Assembly (NCBI GenBank): GCA_009602725.1
Contig: WELB01000168.1
Location: 115,974 to 127,057 of the forward strand
Origin: Spirogloea muscicola
Taxonomy: Eukaryota; Streptophyta; Zygnematophyceae; Spirogloeales; Spirogloeaceae
Direction of reading: 5' to 3'
Length of the DNA stretch: 11,084 nt
Shown here: positions 1 to 8,836 of the stretch, piece after piece
Numbering within the stretch: the first letter of the stretch is position 1
Layout: every line of letters starts with the position of its first letter
Notes under the pieces: generated by a model
What the model was told of the DNA's origin: nothing
Seen by the model: the letters and a program-made list of their open reading frames with translations, nothing else
Database searches by the model: none
Program-made: the position numbers and the translations under genes

Positions 1-121
1 CGGGAAGCGCGCGCGGGCCGCCCCCCCGCCGCAGGCCGCCGCCGCCGTCGTGGAGGTCCGGAGCGTCGGGGGCGGGGCGCGGCCGACCTTCCGGCTGGTC
101 CGCTCGCGCCCCCTAGATTCC
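1..121. other. very GC-rich leader, no gene assigned
   Basis: This stretch is extremely rich in G and C, with CCG/GCC runs. No ATG-initiated reading frame can be supported on either strand. It could be part of the GRC3 promoter, or the 5' coding end of a divergent minus-strand gene that lies off the window. The sequence does not decide between these. Confidence 0.4.
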
Positions 122-195
122 AAACCCTACTAACCCTAAGCCCTGACGCTAATCTTAACCCTGAGTCCTAAACGCAAACCCTAACCCTAAAACCC
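122..195. repeat. degenerate telomere-like (CCCTAA) repeat / telo-box cluster
   Basis: Several copies of the telomere-type unit are visible: AAACCCTA at 122-129, AACCCTAA at 132-139, AACCCTGA near 157-164, and an uninterrupted AAACCCTAACCCTAAAACCC at 176-195. Spacing is irregular and several units are mutated, so this is not a functional chromosome end. It lies about 150-220 bases before the first plausible start codon of the GRC3 gene. In land plants the telo-box AAACCCTA is a common promoter element of ribosomal-protein and ribosome-biogenesis genes. A regulatory role here is inferred from position. The alternative is an old interstitial telomeric repeat. Confidence 0.75.
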
Positions 196-275
196 ACAGC
201 CTGCGGCGCCGCCGCCGCCGCCTGCGTCTGGTGCGCATGCTGCCGCCCAGCTCAGGTCGCCATTTCGAGCGGCTG

Positions 276-282
276 TAAATAC
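276..282 (+). promoter_or_regulatory. possible TATA-like element of GRC3
   Basis: TAAATAC lies about 70 bases before the candidate ATG at 346, downstream of the telomere-like cluster. It is the only A/T-rich TATA-like word in this GC-rich promoter. The assignment rests on position and composition only. Confidence 0.25.
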
Positions 283-345
283 GTTCCGTGCTTTTATGGA
301 GCTCCTGCCGAGCTCTCGTGCTCATGCTTAACATGCGCTAGCGTT

Positions 346-3300
346 ATGTCCTCGATGTGGGAAGACCAGCAAACCAGTATTACTTGATCAAACTGATGTC
401 CTGCACCCCACGCCCTGACCCTCATTGCCTTCACTCTCAGGGCGAGGTCGTAGCCCACAGCCTGCTCGGCGGCGTGCTCGGTGGGCTCTCGGTGGCAGCC
501 GCTCCGGGGCCACTGGGGGCGGCACGCCGGCCTCGGCGACCGGGACTGTGGACAGCTTCGCTGAGGCTGCCGACATTGCTGGGAGCGACGAGGAGCCGAC
601 GACGGCTGCAGTGGCGGTAACGAGCAAAAGTGCCACAATTGCGGTGGTACTGGTGTCGAGGGCCTGGCAGGCCGCCGCGAGCGCCATCGCCGCCGGCCCT
701 CTCACCGTCGCTGCACCGCATGGGAGCGGCGCTGCTGCCGGCACTGAGCCGGTGCCGCTGCCGCCGCCCATCACGCTCGTCTGCGGCCCCAAGAACACGG
801 GCAAGTCGACGTTCGCGCAGCTCCTCGTCAACAGCCTACTTGGGAGGTGAGGGCTGGACTGGCAAGTCCTTCTGGCAAGTCTTCAGTGGAGCAGGTGTCA
901 GAAATCTGGGCTTGGTTTGTAAGTTCTAGCAGCAATAATGTCCTTTGGGGTCTTAACATCCAATAAGATCCACTGCCAAAACTAATTAAGACGTTGCACA
1001 TTGACTGCTTCGTGCTTGGGCGCCCTCATTGTTTGCTTCTTTCTTAGCTTAGCTAAGAAAGAAACTAGGCTCTGCTTGGTCAAGCTGAGCCTTGACACTC
1101 AGCGGCCGAGGGTGGCAATGGCGGCAGGCACGCTGCGGTCGGTTACCTGGAAACTGATGTGGGGCAGCCCGAGTTCACACTGGCGGGCTGCGTGGCGCTC
1201 CACGTACTCACCGGCCCCGTCTTTGGTATGTCAAGCTCTGCATGCTCTACAACGCCAGTGCGCTTGTGGTTTTTCCCGCATAAATTGAGGTCTGTGGTCA
1301 AGGAGAAGAGGGGTACGGCTTGCAGCGGTCTTCATTGATGGTTAAGCTTGGCAGTAAGCGGACATTGCATCCAGTTAGGGTTGAATAAGTGTAGGGCTAC
1401 AAATAGATCCACCTATGTTGCAGCACCTGCAAGTGATTGGCAGTGTGAACACGTGCAAGCATGGGCACCGTGTGGTTCTGACAAGCTCACCTTAGCGTTG
1501 CTTCCACCATGCTGATCAAAGAATGCATGAGCATCCAAGTGTGCTTACCTCAATTCACGTCTGCTCACTGTTGCCACTGGACAGGCCTGGCGCCATGCCA
1601 CCTGCGCAAGCCGTACCGGTGAGCCTGCCGCGGGCATTGCTGTCAATCCCATACCTTAAGCCAAACCCCAAATTATCAGTGCTCCTTCCTTGCTCCTCCT
1701 TGCCCCTCTCTTGCTCCTACTGCATGCACTGCCAAATAGGAAGTTCTGCCTCAAGAGCTTCCATCGATATTTAGGGCCGGGCACAGCTGCGGTGCAGCGT
1801 CTTGCAGTGTGCCCAAGAACCTGAACATGAGCTTGTCTTCAGCCTGACCCTCACCCCACCCCTAAAATGTTGCAAGACATCCATCGGAGTGTCACCTGTC
1901 TACCCCCCACTGGCCAACATTTTGGCAGGGCTTTTGTTTCATACTTGTGAGCCAAGGCTGGTGGTGTTTCCTCAGCTGCTATTTCTTTGGAGACACAACT
2001 CCCAAGAGCGACCCAAAGACGTATCTGCGTAAGGTCTTTGCTCTGTATGACCTCTTCCGGGCCGAACTTTATGGCGGCGAGGGTGGCGGCCCCCAGCTGC
2101 CGCTGGTCATCAACACCCATGGCTGGGTTCGCGGTTGCCCTCGATTACACTTGCTTTGACTCGTCGTATCACCATCATGTGACAATGCAATGTTTAACTC
2201 TTCTTCCTCACGTTGCTATTGAGGTTAAAATTATGAGCCTATACTCCTGACCTCGAAGTATGCTGTCATTCTCTGATCTTGCTCATATTCAAGGTAAGTA
2301 TTCTTCGAAGAGATTAAAGCGTCGCTGCAGGGTTTCAGGGAACGATGTAGCTCATGGAAGCATGTGCTTGCTGCAGGGCTTGGGTATGACATCCTTGCAG
2401 ACATCCTGCAATACACCGTGCCCACACATGTTGTGCAGCTCGCTGGCCCGATTGTGGCCAAGAACCTGCCATGCGGCCTCCTCGACAGCACTGCAACTGC
2501 GAACAGCGGCGGCCAAGTGACAGGCAGGTGTCAGCATGTAAACCTGCAGAGCTTCAACGCCGCGGAAGGGACCGATAGGTACTCTCAAGAGCCCAATCTG
2601 CTGTTACCATACCTCTACAGTCGCAATCGGTAGTCTTTCTTGATACGATCGCAAGTGCGATCCTTCGTGGGCGCTTGCCACGATCCCCATTCGACTGAGC
2701 CAATGTCAAACGGGTAAAGCAAGCAGCAAGCGGGCTGGCGCGTCGGAGATGAGGGCCCTCCGTGTGCTGGCACAGCTTGGACAGGCGGTCTGCCCCGGTC
2801 AGGAGGTTCTGACTTCGCCACTGCCCTGGAAAGAGCCAGCAGCGTTCTCTGCGGTCGCCGCCGCGCTGGTGCAGCACCGGCCGTATGTCGTGCCCACCTC
2901 TGCCGTCAGGATCATCCACCTTCATGCCGCGGTAAGGAGAGCCCACTATGGAATTGAGAATATCATGCTAAGTAATCATCTAATACATAGCTGCTGGAGG
3001 CTCTGGATGTGTGATCGTTGTCTGAAAACATACTGTGGCCTAGTGCAATGTGCAGGCGCCTCCAAGCGAGAGCCTTGCGATACTGAATGGCAGCTTGGTG
3101 GGCCTGGGTGTCCTCGCCGGTACCACGATGATTGATGTCTCTGTGGAGACGGCCATGCATACGTGCCTTGGCATAGGTACACATGCGGCGCACAGCTCCA
3201 GGATAGGACTCACGCTTTGGAGGTTAGCGCTTGAGCTCAAGGTTAGCTCCAAAGTGAAGCTGCTCTTATTGAGACAAAGCCGTCACTTAATGACAGTCAG

Positions 3301-3906
3301 CAGTGGCGGCATTGAAGAGCAGGGCTGGTGCGAGCTGTGGACCCAGGCAGGGGCGAGCTGCTCATTGTCACGCCACTGCCACTAGCGGAGCTGCAGCGCG
3401 TTGACGTTCTTCTACATGGTCGGATCGAGATGCCGCTGGCCTTGCTTCATGTACGCCCTACCAACCACTTTTCTTTGTACATAACTCACGTCTTCTGTGT
3501 GATATTTGTGATTGTGTTGATTGGTCAATTGTATCACGGGTGCACTGCATGCACTGCTCCCAATGTTTGGCCCCTCAGCCAGAGTAGTTGTGATTGACTG
3601 ATGATGGTCCATGCATCTTGATCTTGAAAAGATTGCTGTAAGGAAGGCCTCTACACATCATGCTAGCTGTGGCCGCAGCCAAGGTTTCAAGTGCATGCTG
3701 CATTGATAACTTGTGATAGTGCGTCATTGCAATCTCCTAAATATTTCTGCTGATAGGCGCTGCTTTGACCTGCTGGCTTTGAGCAACAGAGCAAAGAATA
3801 CCAGTCCCCATACCTTCGCCATAACTCAATTGCGGCAGAGGGCACGGGCTCTGCAGCAACCAAAAGCCGCAACAACCTGCTACGGTGGTCTCGAGAGGTG
3901 GCCTAA
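346..3906 (+). CDS. GRC3: polynucleotide 5'-hydroxyl-kinase, GRC3/NOL9 family (10-exon model)
   Basis: Nucleolar ATP-dependent RNA 5'-kinase of the Clp1/Grc3 family. In yeast and animals it phosphorylates the cut 5' end during ITS2 removal from pre-rRNA. Exons: 346-376 (tentative), 441-846, 1128-1225, 1585-1618, 1976-2133, 2377-2578, 2727-2931, 3056-3176, 3323-3450, 3790-3906; all introns are GT-AG and in phase. The model gives about 499 residues. Walker A GPKNTGKST is at residues 126-134, the Walker B-type ETDVGQPEF at 154-162 and the TxGW clasp motif as NTHGW near 236-240. The C-terminal domain shows LNGSLVGL, CLGIGLVRAVD, LLIVTPLPLAELQRVDVLL and SPYLRHNSIA. The third shown exon after the Walker A exon (1585-1618) is only 34 bases. 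The N-terminus is weak. The Walker A frame is open back to 419 but has no ATG. I join it at the pyrimidine-rich acceptor ending at 440 to a short first exon from the ATG at 346, through a 64-base intron. Residues 11 to about 100 are low-complexity Arg/Ala/Gly. Family identity is firm; the start is not. Confidence 0.9.
1037..1063. repeat. perfect 13-base inverted repeat in GRC3 intron
   Basis: The arms TTCTTTCTTAGCT (1037-1049) and AGCTAAGAAAGAA (1051-1063) are exact reverse complements around one central base. The element lies inside the GRC3 intron 847-1127, about 65 bases before the acceptor. Its left arm is pyrimidine-rich. No flanking duplication or transposon end is evident. Confidence 0.8.
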
Positions 3907-4662
3907 ATGCATTGCACTTTGAGGAGTCTACGTCTCACCTTGCACCATTGCCTTGGCTTGTGATGGACTTCAAAACCTTCTTGAGTGTGCTTGTTGCAGC
4001 AGACCATGTGTGGGTGAGCAACCTTCATTCTTGCATTGCTGAGTGCAACCAATACTTGCTTGTGTGCTGGTATATGTGATTTCGATAAGGGGACCTTGTC
4101 ATTAACAAGTGCAAGTGCATGTCTGTGATTGGCGAGATGCTTGTCATGTACTTGATGCAATTTGTGATTGTTGCACATGACAGGGACAGTGAGTCGCCAC
4201 ATCATAGTGCCATTTCCACTTAAGTAACCCTTTTTATCGTGGAAACAGTGCAGCACCAATATCTACCAGCAGCACTCACTTCGGACGCCAGGCAGCTGTG
4301 GCTGTGCTTTTCGACGCTTTTAGGTAGCTTCATGATAAGCACTTTTTTGCAGTTCTTTGGCTTGAACATGTACAACATTGCTTTCTCCACTCCAGGCGGT
4401 ACTGCCAACAGGAGCACATTCTGGAGAGTAGTAACTAGTACTGCACCAGGTATAGGTTGCTGAAGCGTTGAAGGGGGGTTGAAGAAGGGGCTTTCAGTCA
4501 GGTAATCAGGGTTTGTGGTTGACTGTATGTCTAGGTTCAGAATGTACAAGTAGGAGCATAATTTATATAGTGCAATGTGCACCTTGATGCAAGCAGGAGT
4601 AGAAAGGAAAATGAACATGGTTGTGCACCTGGTCAGTGCAAACAACTTGTGTTCAGACTTCA
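3907..4662. other. convergent 3' region between GRC3 and RIT1
   Basis: These 756 bases separate the GRC3 stop (plus strand) from the RIT1 stop (minus strand) and presumably hold the two 3' untranslated regions. The sequence is TG-rich with many TGCA words. I found no TGTAA polyadenylation signal for either gene here. A 207-codon minus-strand open frame (4843-4220) crosses the region but overlaps the real last exon of RIT1 in another frame. I see no domain in it. Confidence 0.5.
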
Positions 4663-7600
4663 CTAGAATCGGGACAAAAAAAAGTTGAACACCTGACGGA
4701 GATTCCCCCTGCATGGACGAGCGTCCGTGCAAAAGGATGAAATATAGGCCAGCTTGCGCCGTACCAGCGCTTTTGTAATCTCCTCTGCTTTGCCTGTCAA
4801 TGCCAAAAACTTGGCGTGAGATTTGCTGTTTAGGTGGCAGCACAATGTATCTTACTGAGATTGCTACCTCTGACCGCGGTCAAGCCTGACATTAATGCCA
4901 ACAGTTGCAATTCATTGACTGCCTGTTCAGCTGCGTAGACATCTCTAGTCAATCTGCATGTCAGTGCAAGGAAAGCACACACAAGTGTGCTGGCAATACC
5001 TGGCGAGGCTATTAAGACCGCCAAGCATATGCAGACGCTTGCATCTGCACCTGAAGGAGGAAAGACTTCATATTGAATCAAACAAGTCTTGGCCAAGGAG
5101 CTGGCTTGAACATCCACATGAATAGATATGACAATCAGTGCAGCTGCAGCCAAGTCCTAGATGGTGAAACACCTTTGGCCTAGATCCTGCTGAGCACGCC
5201 CAAGACTACCAGTGGATGGCAAGCACATTCCAACCTCCTGATGAGGTAATGAGGAGCTTGCAACCAAGCGACAGGTGGTGCTGGGAAAATGCGATAGCGG
5301 CTGGAAATTGGCGTTGCAGCGAGAAGTGGTTGTGCTTTGGGGTCTGCAGTACATGTTTGCAAGCAAAGTGAAAATTGCAGAGCATCTCATCGGTCCCTAA
5401 TGAGTGGTTTTTCAGAGAGATTGCGGCCATGCTTGACTGATGAGATGGGTCTATGAGAGGCTGCTAAGAGCTGGTGGTGGAATTGTGCTCAACCTGTGAC
5501 GAAGGTAGCACTAACCTGCACCAAAAGACTAAGACGACAACCGGAATCCATTGCAGGCCAGCTATTTGCCAAGTTGTAGCTTTCAAGCACTACTTGATGG
5601 TCACCCGCCAGCTGCCCGCCAGTTCCTGTAGAGAGAGCGTCACTTCAGCTGAGGTGACCTCACACGGTGCCAAGCTTCAAACATCGGCTCGCCATTCTGG
5701 GTGCCAAGAGCTCTGTACGAAATAGAATCGTTTGAACATATCGCCTATGCTGATCCGAGCTTGTCTTGAGAGAGTCAGGATACAGGTTGAAGATGTGAGG
5801 AATCTATTAGGTGAAGGGTTGCCGGTCAATAATGTCTGTAGCCATACGAAGTTGGCTCAATCACCATGTGATTCTGCCTGCTTCACAACCCACTGACCTT
5901 TTTGGCTTAAGCTGATTGCCATTCCCGAGTCTCCAATCCAGTAAAGGCAACTGCTGTGCTCCTTGTCAGAGAACCTGCATCCATGGTTTCCTGATTGCCT
6001 CTGCTCTGCAAAGAGAGTGGGCTGACAATCCGACTGGCATTGCCACTGTCCGCTGCTAGGCGTTGCATCCCCAAACGTGCATTTTCGCCTATCCGTGTTC
6101 ACCAGCCGCGCCACAACAGTGTCGCAGTCGGCCGGACCTGCGGCAATGATCTCCGATGAGTGCCTCCAAAAGAGCTCCGGCGTGAGCCCCTTAGCCCAGC
6201 TCTCCTCATCGTCTGCAGCCCCTGCCATGGCAACATCCAAATTTTTTGGATGGATGGATGGATGACTCGCGCATGGAGTTGAGCATTCAACCTGCGGTAA
6301 TTGCAAGAGAGGCTGCAATCTGCACCACTGCCACACTAGTGTGACTTCAATGCTCACGGAAGGCTGTCAATTGCCAGCTTGTTGTCACACAAGCTGCAAC
6401 AAAGAGGATGGCCACTGTCAGCATGCGTGGGTTCCACCTGCGGCTTGTCACCTGATATGTATGTCCAGCCAAGATCTGCGTCGCTCATGCGCTGGCCGGC
6501 AACTTCAGGCCTTCCTTCATGGTTGGCAGAGGGGCCCAGGCACACACCGAGGGGCTTGTGAGGAAGGCAGCACAGTTGCACTGAGAATCGGAAGATTGAA
6601 GTTCGCAGATCATTCAGAGCATGCAAGCATGGCTGCGGTCATATGGCGCGGCGGCAGCGGCGGCGGCTTCCTCATGTAGCGACCAGCAGTAGCAGACAAG
6701 CAAACTAGCAGGCTGTTGTCTGGATGCAGATTATAAATTGACAACTCCAAGACTGCAGCCTTTGCACGAAAGACCTGACATGTCAGATCCCCTACTCGTC
6801 AATTTTAGGCCCCTGATGTCTTATACTCAGGTGCCCTAGATGTTATCTCCAAGCCTACACCTCAAATCAGATGACATACAAGCATACCCTGTTGACAAGT
6901 GCATCTTAGATGAACGAGGAATGGTACCTCGAGGCTGACACCATAATGAGCGGCGTGAAGGGCCAATCCGCAGGCTGCGGCACCTTGTTGGTCCACACAA
7001 CAGTGCGCTGCGAGACCCACAGCGGCCGTAGCGGCTTGCGCAGTCGGCGCGCCAGGCCTGCGATATCTGCCCCGGAATGACAGAACTGGCGCACCCAATC
7101 CGGCAGGCGGCGCTCAATGCTTGCCTGCTCAACGGCGGACACCCACAGCGGAAGGTGGAGGCTGTGGGGCTGCGTAGGCGTGCCGCTGCCAGTGGCGGGG
7201 CCTGAGGACTGCAGCAAGCAGTCACTCTCGATACCAGGCGCAGCACCGCAAGAGCCACTCTCATGCACCCGCAGCTCTGCACCGTTATCTGTGGCGTGTT
7301 CACCACAACTTGCCAGGCTGAGCTGCTGGCAGTCTGGCCCTTCAGAAGCCGTGGGCTCCATGGCCAGTTGCTGGGGTATGGCCCCCCCATTGGCTTCTGC
7401 TTCTTGCACCTCAGCCACCGCCCGGTTAAGGACGCAAGACCACATAGGCACGGTCTTGCTGAAGCTGTCCGGGAAGCGCTTGCCCTTCCGCGTGGCGTCC
7501 ACGATAATCACGCCGCCCCTTTCAGCTGAAGCCAGCCCGGAGAATATTGCACGCCCTCAGGCTCGCTGAAAGCAGCAGCATATGTAGCATTGGCTGCGAG

Positions 7601-8292
7601 AAGCTCAAATTACTGAGCAGCATTCTCTGCCAGTCATTTGACTGGCTGCATCCCTTGCCAATGAGATTGATAGACTGCGCTGCTGTGATGAAGGATTACC
7701 CGAGAGCGTGCTGGGATGAACATGACATGTGAACATGAGCCTCACGAAGACGGGTAAGGTTGCAAGGCTTAGGAAACAGCTTTTAGCTGGCTTCTTGTGC
7801 TCTGATATAAGTGTCAGTGCGGCTGCCAGCGACGCGTGAGCCCCCAGACGCGGCGTCACGGATCGGTGGCGATGGCGGTGGAGAGGACGGAGAGTGGCTA
7901 GGCGCACCTGCCAGCAGCGCAAGGTGCATGTTGAGGCGCGTGAGGCTGAAGGACCAGTTCCCGGCGTGGCCGTCGGTGGACTTGAAGTAGCAGGCGGCGT
8001 CGAAGGCCCGGGCGTACCACCGGCCGCAGCGCAGGTTGGCAACGAGCGGCAGCGAGGGCCACAGAGCCGCCACCTCCGCCACGAAGGCGGCGTCGGCCGC
8101 GACGCTGCGGAGCGCGTTGTAGCGGGTGCTGTCGCGCCGCTTGATGCTCCGCGCCAGGCGGTAGATGCCCGGCCGCGCCGCCAGCCGGAGCTCCTCGTCG
8201 CCCTCATCCTCCGCAGCCGCCGCCGCCGCCGCCGCCGCCGCCGCTGCCGCCGCCGCCTCCTCCACGCCCTCGCCTTCCTCCGCGTCCGCCAT
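4663..8292 (-). CDS. RIT1: initiator tRNA A64 2'-O-ribosyl phosphate transferase (RIT1), 8 exons
   Basis: In yeast, Rit1 adds a 2'-O-ribosyl phosphate to A64 of initiator tRNA-Met, which keeps that tRNA out of elongation. Exons on the minus strand: 8292-7908, 7525-6928, 6510-6452, 6221-5898, 5625-5516, 5343-5235, 5050-5000, 4793-4663. All junctions are GT-AG and in phase, giving 588 residues. Conserved blocks: GIYRLARSIKRRDSTRYNALRS (residues 42-63), NLRCGRWYARAFDAACYFKS (86-105) followed by TDGH and NWSFSLTRLN, DATRKGKRFPD (138-148), HSLHLPLWVS and RPLWVSQRTVVW, FTPLIMVSAS, GWTYISGAADDEESW (342-356), GLTPELFWRHS, and the C-terminal ARPCRGNLRQVFNF. The last roughly 140 residues match the family's dual-specificity-phosphatase-like domain. 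Oddities are a 15-Ala tract (13-27), an extra low-complexity stretch near 166-247, and a phosphatase-like loop TSSGGADAS without cysteine. Exon 5625-5516 is the least conserved; it is placed by splice phase and alignment spacing. The start ATG is the first in frame and precedes an acidic, non-conserved leader. Confidence 0.92.
6248..6263. repeat. short (TGGA)n tetranucleotide repeat
   Basis: About four TGGA units stand just upstream (on the minus strand) of the acceptor of RIT1 exon 6221-5898. On the transcribed strand they read as ATCC/CATC units and contribute to the pyrimidine-rich tract of that intron. Confidence 0.75.
8212..8256 (-). repeat. GCC/GCG triplet tract encoding 15 alanines in RIT1
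   Basis: Fifteen consecutive Ala codons, nearly all GCG on the minus strand with one GCT and one GCA, encode residues 13-27 of RIT1. The tract sits between acidic runs rich in Glu and Asp, before the first conserved block. A near-pure triplet run of this kind is likely to vary in length between strains. Confidence 0.9.
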
Positions 8293-8339
8293 ATCCTCGG
8301 CGCCCTGCCGCCAAATCCACGCCAGGCCGCCAGATCGTT

Positions 8340-8374
8340 GCCGCCGCCGCCCCCGCCGCCGCCGCCGCCGCCGC
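8340..8374. repeat. CCG triplet repeat in RIT1 5' leader/promoter
   Basis: A nearly uninterrupted run of CCG units, with one interrupting CCCC. It lies about 50-80 bases upstream of the RIT1 start codon and so probably in its 5' leader or core promoter. Confidence 0.8.
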
Positions 8375-8672
8375 AGCTACCGGCAGACTCAACTGTGATG
8401 TCGCGCTTCCCATATCAGCAGCCGCATTCAATATGTTTTTTGTTTTTTAAAGTTCTTGATTTCTGGAGGGAAGGGCAGTGGAGAAGGGGAGAGCCTGGTA
8501 ACAGCGACGGTGAGCGGGCGGGGAGGAAGGGGCCGCCCCAGCGCGGATGAGGGGGAGAGGGACCGGCACGCTTCGATGGCCGCTCGATCGCCTCCATCGC
8601 ACGGTCTTCGTGCGCAGACCTCGGACAGAACACTGGCTTCCGATCTGACGGCTCCGCTCGCTCTACCATCAG

Positions 8673-8706
8673 AAAACCCTTCCGACGTTTCCATTCCCAA
8701 ACCCTT
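8673..8706 (+). promoter_or_regulatory. paired telo-box-like elements upstream of eL39
   Basis: AAAACCCTT at 8673-8681 and AAACCCTT at 8699-8706 lie about 130-165 bases before the eL39 start codon. They differ at the last position from the plant telo-box AAACCCTA, a known element of ribosomal-protein promoters. They echo the fuller cluster before GRC3 in this same window. Function is inferred. Confidence 0.45.
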
Positions 8707-8736
8707 GCTCCTCCGCAGCGCCATAACCCGCGGCGG

Positions 8737-8803
8737 GGTCGCCGCCGCCGCCGCCGTTGCGGCCGCGGCCGTCGCCTTCGCCGTCGCCGTCGCCACCGCC
8801 ACA
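8737..8803. repeat. GCC/GTC triplet-rich tract before eL39 start
   Basis: GCC units and then mixed GTC/GCC/ACC units run to within about 35 bases of the eL39 ATG, probably in its promoter or 5' leader. Open frames through it on both strands are low-complexity Ala/Pro/Arg translations and not genes. Confidence 0.7.
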
Positions 8804-8836
8804 GTCTTGCGCCGTCTCTGAAGCGCATCCGCCGTC

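Larger units (their letters stand above)
8293..8836. promoter_or_regulatory. divergent RIT1 / eL39 promoter region
   Basis: Only 544 bases separate the RIT1 ATG (minus) from the eL39 ATG (plus), so this stretch holds both 5' leaders and both promoters. It contains a CCG run near the RIT1 side, an A/T-rich patch around 8428-8460, two AAACCCTT elements, and a GCC/GTC run directly before the eL39 start. No clear TATA box is seen for either gene. Confidence 0.7.

Noticed and set aside
1-110. possible coding exon of a divergent gene at the left edge
   Set aside because: There is no start codon, no conserved motif, and the GC-rich composition keeps several frames open by chance.
1719-3556. repeated ACTGCATGCACTGC words in two GRC3 introns
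   Set aside because: TGCATG words are frequent throughout the intronic sequence here. The shared 14-mer is palindrome-like low complexity with no other element structure.
3599-3753. box C-like TGATGA and downstream CTGA in a GRC3 intron, a possible C/D snoRNA
   Set aside because: The spacing is about 150 bases, no terminal stem pairs the flanks, and no C'/D' boxes are evident.
4220-4843. 207-codon minus-strand open frame, the longest but one in the window
   Set aside because: It overlaps the last RIT1 exon (4793-4663), which is read in another frame with clear conserved residues. The 207-codon translation shows no domain and continues into convergent 3' sequence.
7117-7569. 150-codon plus-strand open frame
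   Set aside because: It lies antisense to the large RIT1 exon 7525-6928, whose minus-strand frame is conserved.
7894-8550. 218-codon plus-strand open frame
   Set aside because: It is the antisense shadow of RIT1 exon 1 and the triplet-repeat promoter. The translation is Arg/Pro/Gln low complexity.
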